A stretch of DNA of 64,000 nt from Palsa-504 sp963819785 (GTDB taxonomy: Bacteria; Actinomycetota; Actinomycetes; Streptosporangiales; Streptosporangiaceae), in assembly GCA_963819785.1 (NCBI GenBank), contig CAWFXW010000024.1, positions 310,001-374,000 on the forward strand, read 5' to 3'. The translations under genes were made by a program, and so were the position numbers. Below the pieces are notes generated by a model. That model was not told where the DNA came from and ran no database searches. It saw only the letters and a program-made list of their open reading frames with translations. The stretch's first letter is position 1. Every line of letters begins with the position of its first letter. Shown here in pieces: positions 34,482-42,784 of this stretch.

Positions 34482-34742
34482 TTACGGGTGGGCAATGTCA
34501 ATGTGGCGGCTGACGGCTGCGGCGATGGCCGCTAGGTCGCCTTCGTCGGAGCTGACTATGAGGTCGCCGCGCCGCAGGGCGCCTTCGACGACGCTGGCGT
34601 CGACGATGTCAGTGACGCGAGCCCGCCCGGCGAGGGTCCCGGTGGCCTTGGCCCGGCTGTCATCGAGAACTTCGACCTGGCATCCGGCCAGCAGCCGGGC
34701 GAGCTGCGCCTGGCGGGGCGTGCCCCGCCAGCACCGGGCCGG
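34482..34742 (-). pseudogene. PIN-domain (VapC-like) toxin relic, N-terminal half missing
   Basis: The frame reads RQAQLARLLAGCQVEVLDD, KATGTLAGRARVTDIVDASV and GDLIVSSDEGDLAAIAAAV, ending at 34482. This is the C-terminal half of a PIN nuclease, with the DIVDASV and SSDEGDL acidic sites. The N-terminal strand with the first catalytic Asp and the middle Glu is absent; upstream of WRGTPRQAQ the sequence is unrelated. A 20-bp palindrome (TGGCGGGGC-GT-GCCCCGCCA, 34711-34730) lies in the relic. No antitoxin gene is next to it. Confidence 0.65.
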
Positions 34743-34799
34743 GCACACGTCGGGTGGCGGGTCCGGTGTCAGCTGGGATCTGGCGTAGGGTCGGTTGCT

Positions 34800-35732
34800 G
34801 TGGCTGACCGGGAACTGGTGGTCCTCGGGACGGCGAGCCAGTCGCCTACCCGGAGCCGCAACCACAACGGCTACCTGCTGCTGTGGGATGACGAGGGGCT
34901 GCTGTTCGACCCGGGCGAGGGGACGCAGCGGCAGATGCTGTTCGCCGGGGTCACGGCGAGCCGGATCACCCGGATCTGCATCACCCATTTTCACGGGGAT
35001 CACTGCCTTGGCCTGCCGGGCGTGCTCGCGCGGATGTCCCTGGACCGGGTGCCGCACCCAGTGGAGGCTTGCTATCCGGCCCAAAACCAGGAGGTCTTCA
35101 CGCGGCTGCGGCATGCGGCGCTGTTCCGCGACGACGTGGACCTGCGGGAACGGCCAGTTGAAGCCGCAGGCACGGTGCTGCGGGCCGCCGCGTTCCACGT
35201 GGAGGCCCGGCCGCTGTCGCACACCGCTCCGGCCATCGGTTACCGGCTGGTGGAGGCGGACGGGCGGCGGATGCGCCCGGACAAGCTCGCCGCCTTCGGC
35301 GTTACCGGCCCGGACATCGGGCGGCTGCAGCACGAGGGCCGCCTGGTCATCGGTGACCGCCTGGTGACGGTCGAGCAGGTGAGCGAGCCGAGGCGGGGCC
35401 AGCGGTTCGCGTTCATCATGGATACCCGGCTGTGCGATGCCGCATTTGAGCTCGCTGACGGCGCTGACATGCTGGTGTGCGAGTCCACCTTCGCCGACGC
35501 CGAGGTCGCCCTGGCCCGCGAGTGGGGACACCTGACCGCCGGGCAGGCCGGCCGCATCGCGGCCGAGGCCGGGGCGCGGCTGCTCGTACTCACTCATTTC
35601 TCGCAGCGCTACGACCACGACGACGTTCAGCGGCTCGCCGCGCAAGCCGCAACGACGTTCAGCGGCCTGGTGGTACCGGCTCAGGATCTGGACCGGATCC
35701 CGGTGCCATCCCGGCAGCCCCCGGCCACATAG
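34800..35732 (+). CDS. rnz: Metallo-beta-lactamase fold ribonuclease Z
   Basis: A 310-residue protein with RNase Z marks: VVLGTASQSPTRSRNHNGYLL, the zinc motif THFHGDHCLGLPG, PLSHTAPAIGYRL, MDTRLCDAA, CESTFADAE, and the final LTHFSQRY. RNase Z trims tRNA 3' ends. The start is a GTG at 34800, giving MADRELVVLG. It is 55 bp downstream of a broken PIN gene at the edge of a relic-rich region. A second, housekeeping copy elsewhere in the genome cannot be excluded. Confidence 0.87.
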   Translation: MADRELVVLGTASQSPTRSRNHNGYLLLWDDEGLLFDPGEGTQRQMLFAGVTASRITRICITHFHGDHCLGLPGVLARMSLDRVPHPVEACYPAQNQEVFTRLRHAALFRDDVDLRERPVEAAGTVLRAAAFHVEARPLSHTAPAIGYRLVEADGRRMRPDKLAAFGVTGPDIGRLQHEGRLVIGDRLVTVEQVSEPRRGQRFAFIMDTRLCDAAFELADGADMLVCESTFADAEVALAREWGHLTAGQAGRIAAEAGARLLVLTHFSQRYDHDDVQRLAAQAATTFSGLVVPAQDLDRIPVPSRQPPAT

Positions 35733-35813
35733 CCGATCGGCGGCAGATGAGCGCGTTCTCCAAAGGCAGCGGGATACCTCGGTCTGCGTCGGCCGCGGCT
35801 TTTGGCGACCGGG

Positions 35814-36311
35814 TCACAAGCGTAGGAGGAAGTAATAGGAGTCGTTTTCATGGCTGGGGTGCAAAGCGTACCCGGCGGCGATCTTCAGAGCATAGTTCTC
35901 GGTGCTTGTCACCGGGCTGCGGGATCGCATCTGGTAACACCCGGCGATCTGGCACTGCCGCGCCGCATGCTGCTGAAGCGCTGTTCCTATCCCACGACGG
36001 CGTAGCTGCGGATCGACTCCGAAAGCCTCGACGTAACCTTCCCTGAGCGGCTCACCGTTGTGCAGCACCGCGGGCCTGCCCGCCTCAGCCCCGATTACCT
36101 GGATCAGGTAGCGCAGAAAGCCCGCGCACTCGGCGCCGTCAAACGCGCCAAGCACATGAGACTCCTGCGCGTCCGGAAAGCTCAAGGTCAGATAGCGGTC
36201 CTGGGCCAGTATCCGGGCCGCCAAGGCGAGCACCGTTTCGAAGTCCGCCGTTCCAGGCTGGACCTCCTTCACCTGCACCGCAAGCCTATGCTCGGCATGG
36301 CCATCATCCAT
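35814..36311 (-). CDS. GNAT family N-acetyltransferase
   Basis: A 165-residue acetyltransferase. The core reads RYLTLSFPDAQESHVLGAFDG, EGYVEAFGVDPQLRRRGIGTALQQ (acetyl-CoA loop RRRGIG) and YALHPSHENDSYYFLLRL. The ATG at 36311 was chosen because the open frame upstream (to a GTG at 36536) looks non-conserved. The substrate is unknown. A single gene inside the accessory region. Confidence 0.75.
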   Translation of the reverse strand: MDDGHAEHRLAVQVKEVQPGTADFETVLALAARILAQDRYLTLSFPDAQESHVLGAFDGAECAGFLRYLIQVIGAEAGRPAVLHNGEPLREGYVEAFGVDPQLRRRGIGTALQQHAARQCQIAGCYQMRSRSPVTSTENYALKIAAGYALHPSHENDSYYFLLRL

Positions 36312-36668
36312 CTGGTCATCATGCCTGCTTGCCGACCTCGCGACGAACGTGAGCCCGGCGTTATCCCAAGGCCCCGGGATCCGGTGGCGCGGTCGCGAAC
36401 CTACGCACAGCACTGCACAGACCGATCGGACGCTCGAGCCCCGCCGGGCGGTGCCCATAAGGACGCCTTCATCGCGCAGAAGAGTGCGAGTACGACAGTT
36501 AGCGATCTTCGCATTGAAGAAGTGATCTTGTAACACCTCACCTATAGTAATTCGCCATAGGCCTGCTCGTGCGATCGAGGGCCTGAACAGACCAGCCCAC
36601 TATGAGAGTTCAGGAAACCTGGTCTAAGATAAGACGCATCCATTAAGGCTAGGCCGAGCCATCTGGGG
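36312..36668. other. Intergenic stretch with AT-rich divergent promoter region
   Basis: About 350 bp between a GNAT (minus) and a two-TM protein (plus). Part might be a 5' extension of the GNAT frame. AT-rich blocks around 36540-36555 and near 36627-36640 could carry promoters for both directions. No RNA gene is seen. Confidence 0.4.
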
Positions 36669-37238
36669 GTGTATCGGGACATGCCCCGAATTGCCACTGA
36701 GCCGTTTGACCAGGAGCAGCGCCTGCAGCTGGCAACAGCTGCATTGCACAGTGCGGCCGAAAACGCCGGGGCAGCCAGCAGCAACGGTCAGGCACCGCCA
36801 GACTTGGTTGAGCCCGACGGCTGGCGGTGGAGAGTCCTCAGGGACCTCACAGCTCTTAGCGGTTCGGTCAACCGAGATTATGAACAAGCACGGACTAGGC
36901 AGACCCGGCAAGCATGGCAATCGCGCTTCGGAGGCCCAGTCGCCACGGGCGCGGGTGCCGCAGTCGGCTCGGTAGTGGCTGCGGTTGGTGCAGGACTAGT
37001 GAAAACGAGCACTGCGGGTGGCTGGGTGGTGGTCGTCCTAGGAGTATTGCTCGCGATAGGCGGATCGGTCATCAGTTCTAACAACTACGTCCAGAACCGG
37101 AACAAACAGCTGCGCTTCCTGCGCCTTCTCCACGACATATGGGATTACGCCTATCTGGTATTGCCGACAGCAGCGGCCACCGATACTTTTACTCAGCTCG
37201 TTACATTTCGAACTCTATGGGAAACAGCAGGTACCTAG
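36669..37238 (+). CDS. Two-TM membrane protein of unknown function
   Basis: A 189-residue protein with an N-terminal helical domain of about 85 residues. Two close TM helices follow, about residues 93-113 and 117-137 (GAGAAVGSVVAAVGAGLV, WVVVVLGVLLAIGG), then a 50-residue C-terminal cytoplasmic part (RFLRLLHDIWDYAYLVLP). The layout resembles SLATT-like two-TM effectors of bacterial conflict systems, but no family match is claimed. The start is the GTG at 36669 or an ATG four codons later. Downstream lie a decayed coiled-coil gene and a decayed cyclase-like gene. Confidence 0.6.
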   Translation: MYRDMPRIATEPFDQEQRLQLATAALHSAAENAGAASSNGQAPPDLVEPDGWRWRVLRDLTALSGSVNRDYEQARTRQTRQAWQSRFGGPVATGAGAAVGSVVAAVGAGLVKTSTAGGWVVVVLGVLLAIGGSVISSNNYVQNRNKQLRFLRLLHDIWDYAYLVLPTAAATDTFTQLVTFRTLWETAGT

Positions 37239-37659
37239 TTATCTGAAGCTTGTTATCGGGCTTCCGCATTAATGCCGACCAAGATTTTCGGCATCCCGCT
37301 AACTTAATGCACTCAGGCGAGAGCGACGCAACGTTGGCGGTCGGGGCCGGTACAGAAACGTGTCGGCTGTTTACCCGAAGGGAATCTGGCGCTGAGTGGC
37401 GCCCGCTACTAGCTGCCTGCCGCGGACCCAGGACCGGCAGCACGCCTGATACCCGTGCATTGCACTTCCGCGCTGGTGGTCCGGCCAGCGTCACAGTGGT
37501 TAGGGCTCTAAATCTAGCTTAGGTCACCCTTCGGGCATTGCCGCGTCTGGGGTCAGGCGGCCTGCGTGGCATACGGCCGACGCGATGGGAAACAAACAGG
37601 TGTACGCGGCAAACAGTGAGCCCTGGCGGTGTCCTGGGCTTCTCTCCCGAGGAGCGCCG
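37239..37659. other. Gene-free stretch
   Basis: About 420 bp. Short open frames exist on both strands but none looks like protein. GGAG at 37651-37654 serves the relic starting at 37660. Confidence 0.4.
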
Positions 37660-38141
37660 ATGACCTTTCCCCTGTTCCTAGCCGTTTCCGTGCTTGCTGC
37701 CCGCTTCTTGTGGCCGGGAAGAAGCCCCACCCGGCGACACGCTAAATAGCCAAACAGCAAGCCAGCGAAGCCCGTCAGCAAGCCAGCGAGGCCCGTCAAC
37801 AGGAGAAGACCGCCAAGGAACAGGAATAGCGCTCTCAGCAGCAGGCCAGCGTGCCCCGCCCAGAGGGCCATGGCCTCGCTCGGAGCGAGATTACTGCTGC
37901 CGAGCGAGAAGTCGCGGACAGAGAGCAGGAAGTCAGCGAGGCCCAGCACTAGGTCACTGACGCACAGCAACGGGTTACCGAAGCGCAAGAACGGGTTACT
38001 CAAGCACAGGAACGGCTCACCGAAGCACAGGAACAGCTCAGCGACGCTCTCGAAAGAGCCGACGAGGCTCAATAAGAGGCTGGCATCGCCCGCGAGCACG
38101 CCGATGCGGTGAGCGAAATCAGGTATGAACTCGGATGACGC
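37660..38141 (+). pseudogene. Decayed membrane-anchored coiled-coil gene
   Basis: From ATG 37660 (GGAG 5 nt upstream) a short frame encodes a TM helix and basic end (MTFPLFLAVSVLAARFLW). After a frame change, the phase of 37755 encodes QQASEARQQASEARQQE and, further on, VTDAQQRVTEAQERVTQAQ with RLTEAQEQLSDALERADEAQ behind it: regular coiled-coil heptads. That phase is interrupted by TAG at 37827, TAG at 37950 and TAA at 38073. The first two stops stand where the pattern predicts Gln (CAG), suggesting C-to-T decay. No intact homologue is recognised. Confidence 0.6.
37953..38057. repeat. 21-bp tandem repeat, five units, encoding heptads
   Basis: Successive 21-bp units (37953, 37974, 37995, 38016, 38037) encode VTDAQQR, VTEAQER, VTQAQER, LTEAQEQ and LSDALER on the plus strand. 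The strong third-position similarity between units points to recent duplication. Confidence 0.75.
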
Positions 38142-38163
38142 TCCGGGGCGGAAGAGTTGAGTG

Positions 38164-38766
38164 TCAACTAAGCACGGGTTCTCGCAATGCAGAAACGTCA
38201 GGTCCAGGCATACCGAGATTTGTCTGGCAAAGATATCCCAGATAGGTGATTCCCTTTGCTCTCACGATCACGCGCCGGAAGGCATCGGGATCAAGGTTAT
38301 TTAGCCGGCTCCGGACTACTTCGTTATAGACGGTGGCGGAAACTATTAGCGCAATATCGAGGTCAGTTCGCTGGCGTAGCTGTTGCCTTGTAACCTCAGC
38401 GTCGACTAGTCGCGATATAGTGACCAGTGCTGTCCCGACCGGCCCGAGAGGCCCGGGCATCACCGCTCCGTGATGAATGGCAAGACGGAGCCTCATCCGG
38501 GGCCCTTGATCTGCCTGGTTAATATTAGCGACGGTGGATGCGAGAAAGCGAGGGTAATCGGCGACCAACGAGAGCCCATCCACGCCCTGAGGCATCACCG
38601 CGAGTTCCCCATCACCGCTGGGTTGCCGGTACCAGCGTCTACGCTCAAGCCCGGCGCTGGCAGCGGGCTTGGGTCATCGCTAGCTCGAGATTATTCTGTG
38701 TTCTGGCCTGTTCCGCCGCGTATCGCTGACTGAATCCCTCTATATCTACCGCGATGAGAAACCGGA
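38164..38766 (-). pseudogene. Cyclase-like (class III adenylyl-cyclase-related) gene, frameshifted and truncated
   Basis: Upstream frame: RFLIAVDIEGFSQRYAAEQA, the metal-binding start of a class III-like cyclase fold. After a frame change near 38665: AGLERRRWYRQPSGDGELAV, then MRLRLAIHHGAVMPGPLGPV, VTISRLVDAEV and ALIVSATVYNEVVRSRLN. The order matches an actinobacterial cyclase-like family often found in signalling or defence neighbourhoods. The N-terminus abuts a broken transposase at about 38770, so it was probably cut by that insertion. One internal frame change shows it is inactive. Confidence 0.6.
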
Positions 38767-38824
38767 GGGTTAGACCCCGAAAGACTACCGCATGCGTTCT
38801 TCTGCCCAAGGCGCCAGGATCCGA

Positions 38825-39515
38825 CCGCGCGACGTTTTAGCGTTCGGCCGAGCGTGATCAGCTCGGTGAGCGCCGTGGGCACGGCCGCGGTGATCGTCGC
38901 GATGATCCTTTTTAGTTCGGTCTTCGCTGCGGCTCGGTCGTGGTTGCGGTAGGCGGCGACGATGCGCTGGTAGACGCCCCAGGTGGCCTCGACTTCGACG
39001 TGCTGCTCGGTGGCGAACACGGCGGTCAGTCGTTGGCGTTGCCGATCGGTGAGCAGGTCGGAGCCGGTGCGCAGCACGCGGCGGATGCCGTAGAGCGGGT
39101 CGCCGGTGCGGCCACGGTGTCCTCGTGTTTGTTGCTGGACGCGTTGCCGACAGCGCTCCAGTGCGTCGCCGGCCAGCTCCACGACGTGAAATGGGTCCAT
39201 CGCTCGGCCGCCTTGCTGGTGTCCTGCCGCCACACATGCCCGCAGCCGGTGCACCGGTAGCGGCGCACCGTCACCAGCAGCGTCGTCGGCCGCCACCCGA
39301 ACGGCCCGTGCGCCAGCCGCCTGAGCACGGTGTCGCGCGGCGAACCCTGGCAGCCGCAGCGGCGGCACCACTCATCCGGCTCGAGGACACGGCACGGGCC
39401 GACACCGCCCGATCCGGCTCGAGACGCTGCCCGAACACGACCAGACCGAGCTCGTCGAGGCGGCAGAACGTCGTCAGATCAGGACAGGCGAAGGGTAGCG
39501 TCAGGCACGTGGGCA
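38825..39515 (-). mobile_element. ISL3-family transposase relic
   Basis: Three frames must be joined. They are the N-terminus FACPDLTTFCRLDELGLVV (39450-39505), the zinc-finger region RRLAHGPFGWRPTTLLVTVR and CTGCGHVWRQDTSKAAE (39210-39328), and the DDE part MDPFHVVELAGDALERCRQR through ATWGVYQRIVAAYRNHDR to ITLGRTLKRRA (38838-39200). The C-terminal end of the transposase is missing. No terminal inverted repeats were identified. The element is dead and lies directly against the truncated cyclase-like gene. Confidence 0.78.
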
Positions 39516-39663
39516 GCCGAATGAGACCGATCCAGGCGCTCAACTCCGCTGGCGGCGAGGCGGACTCCGTACGTGAACTTTCGGTCACTGCGACTGGCCG
39601 GTGTTCGGCCAACGATCGGTCCGCAGCCGCGGCGACCCGCGCGGTGATCCGCCCTTCGAGCCG

Positions 39664-40608
39664 ATGAACCAGGGCACCCATCCCGAAGAGCTGCCGGCCG
39701 AGGTCCTGGACGACGTGGCCAGCGTGGTCGGGGCAGAGGTCACTCTTCTCAGTCGCCTACGCGGAGGCGTCAATGGGGGTGCCATGCGCGTCCAGTTGGC
39801 CGGAAGGGCAAATGCAGTGCTCAAAGCAGTGCCCCGGGCACACCCCGGCCACCTGGACGAGACGTTGCGAGCCCGGAGAGTGGTCGAGCACATGCGCAGG
39901 CGCGGCTATCCCACCCCGGCCTGGCTCGGAGCGGGCGCCACAGCCACTCATGTATGGCATCTGATGGACTTCGTTGACGCGGCTCCCGCGCCGGAGCTGA
40001 CCCCGTCCCTCGTTGAGCAGCTGATGGAGATCATCGAACTCCAGGCTGGCCAAGCCTCCGAGCCCTACGACCACTGGTTGTACGCCTGGCGGGTCGCCAC
40101 CGGTCAGGAATCGGCTGTCGCCGGGCTGGATTTCAACGAGACGCTGGAGCAGTCGCTTCTCCGCCAGTCCGTGGCCGGGCTCTCGGGGTATTCCTCCGTG
40201 GTGTCGGCCTTGGTCGAGCGCCTGCGGCTCGTGTGTGCCGACGTCCCGCCACCACGAGAGGCACCTGACATGGTCCATGCCGATCTCTCAACCCCCAGCA
40301 ATGTCCTGGTCCGTGACGGAGCGGTGGTGGCGGTCGTGGATATCGGGAACGCAGGTAGCGGCACGCGGGCGACTGATCTCACCACCCTCGTGTGGTACAC
40401 CTTCCGGGATCCGCAGCTGGACGGTGTCCGAAGGCGGCTGTGGACGAGAATCCTCGTCCTGGTCGGCTGGGAGGGGGCGGCGGTGCTCGCAGCGACACAG
40501 ATCCTCCATATGCTCGAGGTCCCCATCCGTCACGGGCGCCACGATGTCGTTCCAGGGGTGGTCAAGCGCGGCCATCGCGCCCTCGATGAGCTGAACGCGC
40601 TTCGCTAA
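39664..40608 (+). CDS. Aminoglycoside-phosphotransferase-like kinase (APH fold)
   Basis: A 314-residue protein. The catalytic loop is VHADLSTPSNVLV (HxDxxxxN) and the magnesium-binding motif VVDIGNAGSG takes the place of DxD/DFG. An N-lobe lysine is in NAVLKAVP. The APH family phosphorylates aminoglycosides, macrolides, choline or other small molecules; the substrate is unknown. The ATG at 39664 gives a normal length. It is intact and is surrounded by IS relics, so it may have been acquired. Confidence 0.75.
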   Translation: MNQGTHPEELPAEVLDDVASVVGAEVTLLSRLRGGVNGGAMRVQLAGRANAVLKAVPRAHPGHLDETLRARRVVEHMRRRGYPTPAWLGAGATATHVWHLMDFVDAAPAPELTPSLVEQLMEIIELQAGQASEPYDHWLYAWRVATGQESAVAGLDFNETLEQSLLRQSVAGLSGYSSVVSALVERLRLVCADVPPPREAPDMVHADLSTPSNVLVRDGAVVAVVDIGNAGSGTRATDLTTLVWYTFRDPQLDGVRRRLWTRILVLVGWEGAAVLAATQILHMLEVPIRHGRHDVVPGVVKRGHRALDELNALR

Positions 40609-40679
40609 CTGTCGCCGGTGGAGATGGTGTGCGAAATGGGGAACCTCCGACTGCTATCAGCCGGCATAACGCGCAACAT

Positions 40680-40905
40680 CCACCTTGAAGCCGAGAATGG
40701 CGCACTCCGTGAGTTCGTCGAGCAGCTCCAGTCCCTGGTCGGCGAGCTGCAGGAGCGCATCGTCGAAGTCGAACGCAAGATTGGGCGTTCTTGCCGTTCC
40801 ACGCCTTGGGCTTCGGCCCGACGGTGGTGCCGTCAGGCAGCTTTACCTCACCGGCGAGCCGGTCCTGCACCCAGGTTCGAAGCCGCTCGAGCGATCGTCC
40901 CGCCC
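40680..40905. mobile_element. Scraps of insertion-sequence genes
   Basis: On the minus strand ERLRTWVQDRLAGEVKLPDG and TVGPKPKAWNGKNA (about 40786-40905) resemble the central part of IS30-type transposases. On the plus strand ALREFVEQLQSLVGELQERI (about 40700-40785) resembles the coiled-coil start of IS66-type transposases. The two fragments meet near 40790. Both assignments rest on short matches from memory. Confidence 0.4.
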
Positions 40906-40962
40906 TGCGGTTCCGTTGTTATCCTGAAGGCGACAGGGAATCGTCACCGTGAGGTGGGAAAG

Positions 40963-41268
40963 TTGGCTGACCAGGTGTCCGGGCCGCTGCGCGTGCTGGT
41001 CGAGTCCAGGCGTGAGCAGGTGATGGCGATCGCGGCCCGCCATCATGCGAGCAGGGTTCGCCTCTTCGGCTCTGCGGCGCGCGGGGAGGACGGGCCCGAC
41101 AGCGACATCGACCTGCTTGTTGACTTCGATCAGGGCAGCTCCCTGTTCGACCTGATACGGATGTCGCGTGAACTTGAGGCGCTGCTCGGCCGGGCCGTCG
41201 ACGTCGTCTCGGCCGGCGGGCTGAAAAGCCGCGACCGCGCGATCCTCGCGGAGTCGGTCGACCTGTGA
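40963..41268 (+). CDS. mntA: MntA-like nucleotidyltransferase antitoxin
   Basis: A 101-residue minimal nucleotidyltransferase. The motif VRLFGSAARGEDGPDSDIDL (GSxxRG plus DxD) is intact, followed by LVDFDQGSSLFDLIRMSREL and a conserved VDVVSAGGLKSRDRAILAE. MntA enzymes AMPylate the partner HEPN toxin HepT and neutralise it. The start is a TTG at 40963 with GAGGTGGG upstream; an ATG at residue 21 is an alternative. It overlaps the hepT relic by GTGA. Confidence 0.83.
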   Translation: MADQVSGPLRVLVESRREQVMAIAARHHASRVRLFGSAARGEDGPDSDIDLLVDFDQGSSLFDLIRMSRELEALLGRAVDVVSAGGLKSRDRAILAESVDL

Positions 41269-41588
41269 GCCGCCGGGACGACGAGCGCGTCGCCGACATC
41301 CTGGATGCCGCCAGCGAAATCGCCGAGATCATCGAGCTTGGCCGGGACGCCTAGGACAAGGACCGGATCAGGCGGCTCGCGGCGGAGCGCCTGGAGATCA
41401 TCGGCGAGGCGGCGAACTCCCTCAGCGAGGACTTCCGCACGCAGCACCCCGGCATTCCCTGGCGCGACATTATCGGCCTGCGGGTCGTGCTCGCGCACCA
41501 CTACCATCGAGTCGACCCGAACCAGGTGTGGGTGATCGCCGCCACCGAGGTTCCCCGGCTCGTCCAGGACATCCGCCCCGCCGGATGA
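41265..41588 (+). pseudogene. hepT: HepT-like HEPN RNase toxin interrupted by an in-frame TAG
   Basis: The GTG at 41265 overlaps the mntA stop. The frame reads RRDDERVADILDAASEIAEI up to TAG at 41352-41354. It then continues in the same phase with AERLEIIGEAANSLSEDF, HPGIPWRDIIGLRVVLAHHY and VDPNQVWVIAATEVPRLVQ to TGA 41588. The HEPN active motif Rx4H (RVVLAH) and the AMPylation-target Tyr (HHY) are retained. A single nonsense codon is the only lesion. The antitoxin gene is intact, so it may now be an orphan. Confidence 0.8.
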
Positions 41589-42161
41589 TCCACACGCTGC
41601 CGCGGCTTTCCCCCGCCTCGGTGACGTCGACAGTAACCTGCTGCAGAGAAGATCTTCTGGTCGGCTCGCGGAACGACCGGATCTCATCCCGTGTACCGCC
41701 CGGGCGACCCCAATCCCGAAGCAAATACGTCCGATCGTTACCAAATTCGGGCATCAGCTGACCCTGGTTCCAGATGACAAGGCAGATGCGCGCCTTACGG
41801 CCCCGCAGTTGTGTCATATCTGATCTGGCGCGCCTCGCGCGTCGCCGGGTTCAGCACGATGATCACGTGTGCCTGCCTGCACCTTGGTCCGGACCGATAG
41901 GCGCAGCTTCGCAGATAGTCCGGCGGCGGCCTGGCACGCCGGACACTGACCAGACTGCGGAGAAAGTGGCGGCCGCAGTCGTGAAGTTTTCAGCCGCAGC
42001 CGGTCAGTGAACGGCGCCGGAGGATCGGCGGGCACTGAGGCCAGGTCGCTGAAGATCAGCATGTCCTGACTGTGCTACCCGACTCTGGTGTCTTCGGCGG
42101 GCGCATGTGAATATATCCGGATAGAGCCTTCCGGGATATACTGATGGTGAAGGAGGCAGCA
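41589..42161. other. Gene-free stretch with the vapBC promoter at its end
   Basis: About 570 bp. No open frame here looks like protein. The last 55 bp hold an imperfect inverted repeat, ATATCCGGA against TTCCGGGATAT (about 42113-42139), and a TATACT at 42137-42142. These suit an autoregulated toxin-antitoxin promoter, with the RBS AAGGAGG before the vapB ATG. Confidence 0.45.
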
Positions 42162-42371
42162 ATGGCCAAGACCCTCATCGAGATCGACGACGAGTATCTC
42201 GCGGCTGCTCAGCAGGCGCTGGGCACCGCGACCAAGAAGGACACGGTCAACGCCGCCCTCCGCGAGGTCACCGCGCTAGCTGCCAGGCGGCGTGATCTGC
42301 ACAGGCTCACCTCCGGTGGCCTGCCCGATCTCGAAGACGAGGACGTGATGCGGGCCGCATGGCAGCGGTAG
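42162..42371 (+). CDS. vapB: VapB-type antitoxin
   Basis: A 69-residue antitoxin. The N-terminal ribbon-helix-helix-like part reads MAKTLIEIDDEYLAAAQQAL and TKKDTVNAALREVTALAARR, typical of actinobacterial VapB of the DUF2191 kind. A toxin-binding tail ends LEDEDVMRAAWQR. The start is the ATG at 42162 with AAGGAGG 7 nt upstream; an ATG 18 bp earlier lacks this. It overlaps vapC by 13 bp. It would bind its own promoter. Confidence 0.9.
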   Translation: MAKTLIEIDDEYLAAAQQALGTATKKDTVNAALREVTALAARRRDLHRLTSGGLPDLEDEDVMRAAWQR

Positions 42372-42784
42372 CACGCTACCTGGCAGACACCAGCGCACTC
42401 GCCCGCCTGCACCATCGGGGAGTGGCGGCAGTCCTGGCGCCGCTGATCGAGTCCGGAGTGGTAGCGACCTGCGGTGTCATCGAGTTCGAACTCGGCTGGG
42501 CAACCCGGAGCAGCGCGGAGTTCGATCAGGTGCGCGCCGACCGCGACGCGGGCTATGAATGGCTGGCCACCCATGATGAGGACTGGCGGCGCGCGCTCGA
42601 CGTCCAGGCTGCTTTGTGGCGCGGCGGGCGCATGCGGGCGGTCGGCCTGCCCGACCTGCTGATCGCGGCGGTGGCCGAACGAGAGCATGTCACCGTCCTA
42701 CACTACGACGGTGATTACGAGTTGATCGCGCAGGTCACCGGCCAGTCGGTGCAATGGGTCGTACCTCGCGGAACGGTTCCCTGA
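42359..42784 (+). CDS. vapC: VapC-type PIN-domain ribonuclease toxin
   Basis: A 141-residue toxin. All four PIN acidic positions are visible: Asp in YLADTSALARL, Glu in CGVIEFELGW, Asp in VGLPDLLIAAVAE, and Asp in VLHYDGDYELIA. VapC enzymes cleave tRNAs or rRNA. It is full length and has no frame lesion, unlike the PIN relic at 34482. The start lies inside vapB, so translation is coupled. Confidence 0.9.
   Translation: MAAVARYLADTSALARLHHRGVAAVLAPLIESGVVATCGVIEFELGWATRSSAEFDQVRADRDAGYEWLATHDEDWRRALDVQAALWRGGRMRAVGLPDLLIAAVAEREHVTVLHYDGDYELIAQVTGQSVQWVVPRGTVP

Noticed and set aside
37250..37522. 90-codon plus frame after the two-TM gene
   Set aside because: TTG start without RBS and no conserved-looking sequence; kept as gene-free.
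37524..38099. 191-codon minus-strand Leu-rich frame resembling a membrane protein
   Set aside because: It is the antisense image of the plus-strand coiled-coil heptads (Gln/Glu codons read as Leu/Phe/Ser), so it is not an independent gene.
41470..41817. 115-codon minus-strand frame
   Set aside because: Overlaps the hepT relic antisense and shows no family features; start and codon use are poor.
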